In this document: piece by piece, positions 7,273 through 9,729 of the stretch
Numbering within the stretch: the first letter of the stretch is position 1
How the letters are laid out: each line of letters begins with the position of its first letter
DNA from: Clostridiales bacterium UBA1777
Lineage (GTDB): Bacteria > Bacillota > Clostridia > Oscillospirales > Oscillospiraceae
NCBI GenBank assembly: GCA_002315275.1
Contig: DCGN01000069.1
Location: 1-9,729 of the forward strand
DNA: 9,729 bases
Reading direction: 5' to 3'
The notes under the pieces: model-generated
Told to the model about the DNA's origin: nothing
Seen by the model: the letters and a program-made list of their open reading frames with translations, nothing else
Database searches by the model: none
Translations under genes and position numbers: made by a program

Positions 7273-8779
7273 GCTTTGGTGGAGCGGGTGTCGTCATAGA
7301 CGAACACCCCTCCGAATAATCCGTTTCGCCCTCTAATGCCGATTCTATATCCTCAAGCGGAATGTTGTCAACGGTCAAGGGCTTTTTGCTTGCATTGATG
7401 ATTATCGTAAAATGATCATCGTAAAGGTAAATCGAGTGGACAAAAATATTGATGATAGCTCTGCGCTTGTTTATATCGTCATTTGGCATTTCACGGACAA
7501 AATCGAGGAACGCACGGATCTGCGGCTCCGTCAGATTGATGCGTTTGTTTTCTTCGATGGCAAGCTGTGTTTCCAGTGCCGCTTTTTCCTCCTGCCGTTT
7601 CTGAATACGCTCTGTCAGCATATCAACCGCCTGCCCTTGTTCGATACCTTTCCAAAGGTTTTCAATAGCGGTATCGGCCTCCTTTATGGCAGATTTCAGT
7701 TCCCGAATAGAAATATTATCCGGATTTTTTCCGCACTCTTCGGCGACCTTCTTGGCGATAAATGCAATCTTCTCGTCCGTCAGAAGCTTCAGACATTCTG
7801 CCACCACAAGGTCTTCGATGAACTTCTTATGGACGATTTTCTTATGACACTTTTTCTTTTTTGCCTTTTTGCAGGCATAATAATGATAGCCACGACCGGA
7901 TTTTCCCGTACCGCCGTAGCCGGTCATCATTTCTTTGCAATATCCGCAAAAGAGCTTCGTTGTCAGAAGGTATTCGCCCTCTCCGTGCGTTCTTGCCGGA
8001 GCTGTCTTGTTTTTGTTCATCATATCCTGCACCCTATAAAATAATTCGTCATCAAGAATACGGGGCATACCGCCCGGTGTTTCCTGACCCTTGTATAAAT
8101 AAACGCCGATATAGCGTTTATTACTTAATAGTCTGCTGAGACTGTTTGGGCTAAATTCTTTGCCCAAAGAGGTCTTAATTTTCCGCCGCTGCATATCACG
8201 GATGATTTCCGTTTTCGTTTCGCCGCTGGCGTACCGCTCATAGATTTCTCGAACGATAGCTGCTTCATCGGGATCAACGTAGAACTCACCTTTATCCGTG
8301 ACCTTGAAGCCAAGACCGGGATTGCTCCCGTTGGACAGACATTTTTCAGCATTGATTGCCATACCTCGGTGTATCTTCTGTGACAGCTCTGCTGAATAGT
8401 ATTCTGCCATACTTTCAAGAACACCCTCCACCAGAATGCCGGAGGCATCATCACTGATATTTTCCTTTGCCGAGATGACACGTACACCGTTCTTCTTGAG
8501 CCGAGCCTTGTTGATGGCACTGTCATAACGGTTACGGGCAAAGCGGTCAAGCTGGTAGACAAGGACTCCTTCAAAAGTGTGTTTATCACTGTCGGCGATC
8601 ATTTTGAGAAATTTCTGTCTGTTATCGGTTGATGTGCCGCTTTGGGCTCGGTCGATATATTCTCCGACAACGGTATAATCGTTGGCGGCGGCAAATTCGT
8701 AGCAGACTTTTAATTGTCCTTCAATGGATTGCTCCGTTTGGCTGTGACTTGAAAAACGGGCATATATGACAACATTCAT
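7211..8779 (-). CDS. Large serine recombinase of an integrative element
   Basis: The 522-aa protein has the full large serine recombinase plan. The N-terminal resolvase domain (about 1-145) has YARFS with the catalytic Ser10, DRAQSGTS (43-50), and YQLDRFARNRYD (75-86) with the active-site arginines. A recombinase domain follows (about 150-260; GLGFKV, NSLSRLLSNKRYIG). Then comes a zinc ribbon with Cys278, Cys281, Cys303 and Cys311, and a charged helical coiled-coil-like stretch (about 355-420). It should cut, exchange and rejoin att sites to integrate or excise the element. The frame opens at 8794, but GGGAGGA sits 7 bases before the ATG at 8779, so that start is chosen. The last 31 residues (from 492) look atypical: this part is encoded by a tRNA-Gly-like end and a terminator-like hairpin, suggesting the tail may come from the integration site. 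Tail function unknown. Confidence 0.93.
   Translation of the reverse strand: MNVVIYARFSSHSQTEQSIEGQLKVCYEFAAANDYTVVGEYIDRAQSGTSTDNRQKFLKMIADSDKHTFEGVLVYQLDRFARNRYDSAINKARLKKNGVRVISAKENISDDASGILVEGVLESMAEYYSAELSQKIHRGMAINAEKCLSNGSNPGLGFKVTDKGEFYVDPDEAAIVREIYERYASGETKTEIIRDMQRRKIKTSLGKEFSPNSLSRLLSNKRYIGVYLYKGQETPGGMPRILDDELFYRVQDMMNKNKTAPARTHGEGEYLLTTKLFCGYCKEMMTGYGGTGKSGRGYHYYACKKAKKKKCHKKIVHKKFIEDLVVAECLKLLTDEKIAFIAKKVAEECGKNPDNISIRELKSAIKEADTAIENLWKGIEQGQAVDMLTERIQKRQEEKAALETQLAIEENKRINLTEPQIRAFLDFVREMPNDDINKRRAIINIFVHSIYLYDDHFTIIINASKKPLTVDNIPLEDIESALEGETDYSEGCSSMTTPAPPKRKSCHDKRQDFRFVLFIIQY
7234..7278 (-). terminator. 16-bp perfect inverted repeat, terminator-like, inside the recombinase ORF end
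   Basis: CAAAGCGAAAATCCTG (7234-7249) pairs perfectly with CAGGATTTTCGCTTTG (7263-7278) around a 13-base loop. On the minus strand the tail reads TATTATTCATTATT, which is U-rich but interrupted. It lies within the last codons of the recombinase ORF, so ribosomes finishing that ORF would cover it. It may be the terminator of whatever gene originally stood at the integration site. Confidence 0.65.
7280..7290 (-). other. Possible remnant of a tRNA-Gly acceptor end (candidate att site)
   Basis: On the minus strand this reads CACCCGCTCCA, identical to the 3' end of typical bacterial tRNA-Gly genes including encoded CCA, and a terminator-like hairpin follows at once, as after a tRNA gene. No other part of a tRNA is visible upstream: the sequence there codes for the recombinase. 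Eleven bases could match by chance, so this is only a candidate integration site. Confidence 0.3.
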
Positions 8780-8811
8780 CTGTTTTCCTCCCATGGTTTC
8801 TGCTGTAAATC

Positions 8812-8817
8812 ATTATA
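8812..8817 (-). promoter_or_regulatory. Probable -10 box of the recombinase promoter
   Basis: A consensus TATAAT on the minus strand lies 32 bases upstream of the recombinase ATG at 8779 and just past the terminator at 8853-8887. The best -35 candidate, TTCGAT with an 18-base spacer (8836-8841), is poor. A weak or activator-dependent promoter would suit a recombinase normally kept low. Confidence 0.45.
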
Positions 8818-8852
8818 TTGTTTCATCCTTTCAAAATCGAATTTGTGAAAAT

Positions 8853-8887
8853 GCTGCCCGGCACATTCGAAAAATGCACCGGGCAGC
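8853..8887 (-). terminator. Terminator between the parB/54-aa genes and the recombinase
   Basis: GCTGCCCGG (8853-8861) pairs with CCGGGCAGC (8879-8887). A 2x2 internal loop and a further 4 pairs (CATT with AATG) close a short apical loop. On the minus strand the stem is followed directly by ATTTTC. It lies 9 bases after the stop of the 54-aa gene and separates that transcript from the recombinase. Confidence 0.75.
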
Positions 8888-8896
8888 AGCTATATT

Positions 8897-9061
8897 TTAG
8901 GAATACTCAGGGTGCTTTTTCAGCCACTGAGCATAGTATTCTTTTCCCTCGTCGCTCTGATAGAATTTTACAATTTCCGGGGCAAGGAATTTTGCAAAGG
9001 ATATCAGTAGCTCTTCGGGGAGCTCCACAGAGGTGCGCGCGGTGTTTTCTTCATTGGTCAT
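8897..9061 (-). CDS. Small 54-aa acidic protein of the mobile element
   Basis: The frame from the ATG at 9059-9061 to the TAA at 8897-8899 encodes 54 residues, beginning MTNEENTARTSVELPEELL and ending LKKHPEYS. It is acidic at the N-terminus and predicted helical, with an aromatic-rich second half (KFYQSDEGKEYYAQW). No membrane segment, signal peptide or cysteine is present. A ribosome binding site (TGAGGTG) overlaps the ParB stop codon 9 bases upstream, so the two genes are coupled. The terminator at 8853-8887 follows immediately, making it the last gene of the ParB operon. The SVELPEELL stretch recalls short ribbon-helix-helix or antitoxin-like N-termini, but the protein is too short and too unclear to assign. 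I do not know a named family; function unknown. Its tight framing by ribosome binding site and terminator makes it a convincing real gene. Confidence 0.75.
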   Translation of the reverse strand: MTNEENTARTSVELPEELLISFAKFLAPEIVKFYQSDEGKEYYAQWLKKHPEYS

Positions 9062-9070
9062 AGGCGCACC

Positions 9071-9729
9071 TCATCTTTCTCGGTCTCGCTGTCGGTGAAG
9101 ATAGCGGGTATAATAATCAGCGGCTTTCACAAGAAAATCTTCGGTCTGCTTGACGGTGAAGCCTTCCGGGATAATGTCCCGCAGACGATTCACCGGGACC
9201 TTTATCGTCTCCCGCTGATTTGCCTTTTCTTCGGAAAGCGTCTTGAAAATCAGGTACTTATCCAGCGCCCCGTCCTTGTAATACTGATGCAGGTGCCAGC
9301 TCTGCGAGTACGACGGCGTACAGTCGTTCATCTCGCAGATTTCAAAAACATCGTACTGGAACTGTTCCGGCAGAAACGAAAGCTCTACGCCGACAGAAAG
9401 GGCAATCTTTCCCTCATCCATCATCGTGAGCAGTTCGGGAATGAGATAGGTCAGGCGGATATACCGTTTTACCTGAGAGGCGCTGTCATTTTCAGAAATA
9501 TGCTCGACAGTCAACTTCGGGCCAAGTTGGTCCGAAGTTTTCCCCTGATGGCTCATGGCGTCAAATTTCATCTTGTACGCAAACGCCTTTTCGGACGGCA
9601 AAATATGCTCCCGGTGCAGGTTACTGTCCACCACGGCAATGGCGGCGGCATCCCGGTCGAGGGCATAATTAAAGGCAGGAACTGTTTCCAGTCCTGCCTT
9701 CATAGCGGCGTGCAAGCGGCGGTGCCCGC
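9071..9729 (-). CDS. ParB/Spo0J-family protein, N-terminus beyond window
   Basis: The frame is open to the right edge, so the start is missing and 218 residues are visible. The first visible residues, GHRR (9716-9727), are the box II motif of the ParB CTP/nuclease-like domain, followed by AAMKAGLETVPAF. Next come VDSNLHREHILPSEKAFAYKMK, the helical linker typical of ParB, and a helix-turn-helix-type DNA-binding region (SASQVKRYIRLTYLIPELL, then GKIALSVGVELSFL). The basic C-terminus ends in YLHRQRDRER. ParB proteins load on a centromere-like site as clamps; versions on integrative elements act in partition or in regulation of transfer. A matching ParA would be expected upstream, off the window. 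The TTG at 9715 is not a credible start because the conserved GHRR lies in frame before it. No parS-like site was noticed in the visible DNA. Confidence 0.9.
   Translation of the reverse strand, partial: GHRRLHAAMKAGLETVPAFNYALDRDAAAIAVVDSNLHREHILPSEKAFAYKMKFDAMSHQGKTSDQLGPKLTVEHISENDSASQVKRYIRLTYLIPELLTMMDEGKIALSVGVELSFLPEQFQYDVFEICEMNDCTPSYSQSWHLHQYYKDGALDKYLIFKTLSEEKANQRETIKVPVNRLRDIIPEGFTVKQTEDFLVKAADYYTRYLHRQRDRER

Larger units (their letters stand above)
7140..9729. mobile_element. Left end of an integrative element (serine recombinase type)
   Basis: From about 7140 to the right edge the gene content changes from housekeeping to mobile-element genes: a large serine recombinase at the border, a 54-aa protein, and a ParB-family protein, all on the minus strand. 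The recombinase at the outer end, reading toward the chromosome, is the usual layout of clostridial integrative and mobilisable elements. GC content drops visibly compared with 1-6000. The exact left boundary is not proven; the AT-rich, repeat-rich patch at 7140-7235 and the terminator-like repeat at 7234-7278 are the candidates. The right end, any relaxase or coupling protein, and cargo are beyond the window, so a conjugative element, mobilisable element or phage cannot be told apart. Confidence 0.65.

Noticed and set aside
7277..7310. Complete tRNA-Gly gene on the minus strand
   Set aside because: Only the 3' acceptor end matches; no T-arm TTCGA, anticodon stem or 5' acceptor strand can be found upstream, where the DNA codes for the recombinase.
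7412..8044. Plus-strand open frame of 210 codons
   Set aside because: It is antisense to the recombinase coiled-coil and zinc-ribbon region. The translation is a low-complexity hydrophobic shadow, rich in Phe and Leu, with no supporting start signal.
8818..9063. Plus-strand open frame of 81 codons
   Set aside because: It overlaps the 54-aa gene on the other strand and the terminator hairpin at 8853-8887, and starts in the recombinase promoter region without a ribosome binding site.

Overview
The window looks like a piece of chromosome from an anaerobic Clostridia-type Firmicute, probably an uncultured gut lineage, with the first 2.6 kb of an integrated mobile element at its right end. The assignment rests on a DUF4364 winged-helix protein beside an A-type asparagine synthetase, a 263-aa protein family I associate with clostridia, strong GGAGG ribosome binding sites, and a clostridial serine recombinase. 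No rRNA, complete tRNA, CRISPR array or riboswitch is seen.

Left part (1-6021) is the more GC-rich chromosomal backbone. A radical SAM enzyme, cut at the left edge, is joined by an ATGA stop/start overlap to a G3E (CobW/P47K-type) GTPase whose usual CxCC metal motif reads CICY. Converging on this pair is a 263-aa protein of unknown function (minus strand), followed by a terminator hairpin. From the same intergenic region, a good sigma-A promoter reads rightward into a two-gene operon: a DUF4364 putative regulator and asnA, 3 bases apart. This operon converges on a MATE-family efflux transporter (minus), with a shared hairpin between them.

Middle part (6051-7022) is a single alpha/beta-hydrolase lipoprotein gene on the minus strand, with its own promoter and terminator. 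It is less GC-rich than the backbone and may be older accessory DNA.

Right part (about 7140-9729) is the end of an integrative element. On the minus strand, in transcription order, are a ParB-family protein (N-terminus beyond the right edge), a 54-aa acidic protein, a terminator, and a 522-aa large serine recombinase. The recombinase ORF runs through a stretch resembling the acceptor end of a tRNA-Gly, then through a perfect 16-bp terminator-like inverted repeat, and stops inside an AT-rich patch full of nested inverted repeats. I read this patch as the likely element/chromosome junction.

The points most worth checking are this junction and the recombinase tail it encodes, the radical SAM/G3E pair with its altered metal motif, and the 54-aa gene. 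I do not see a clearly new multi-gene defence or biosynthetic system in the window.
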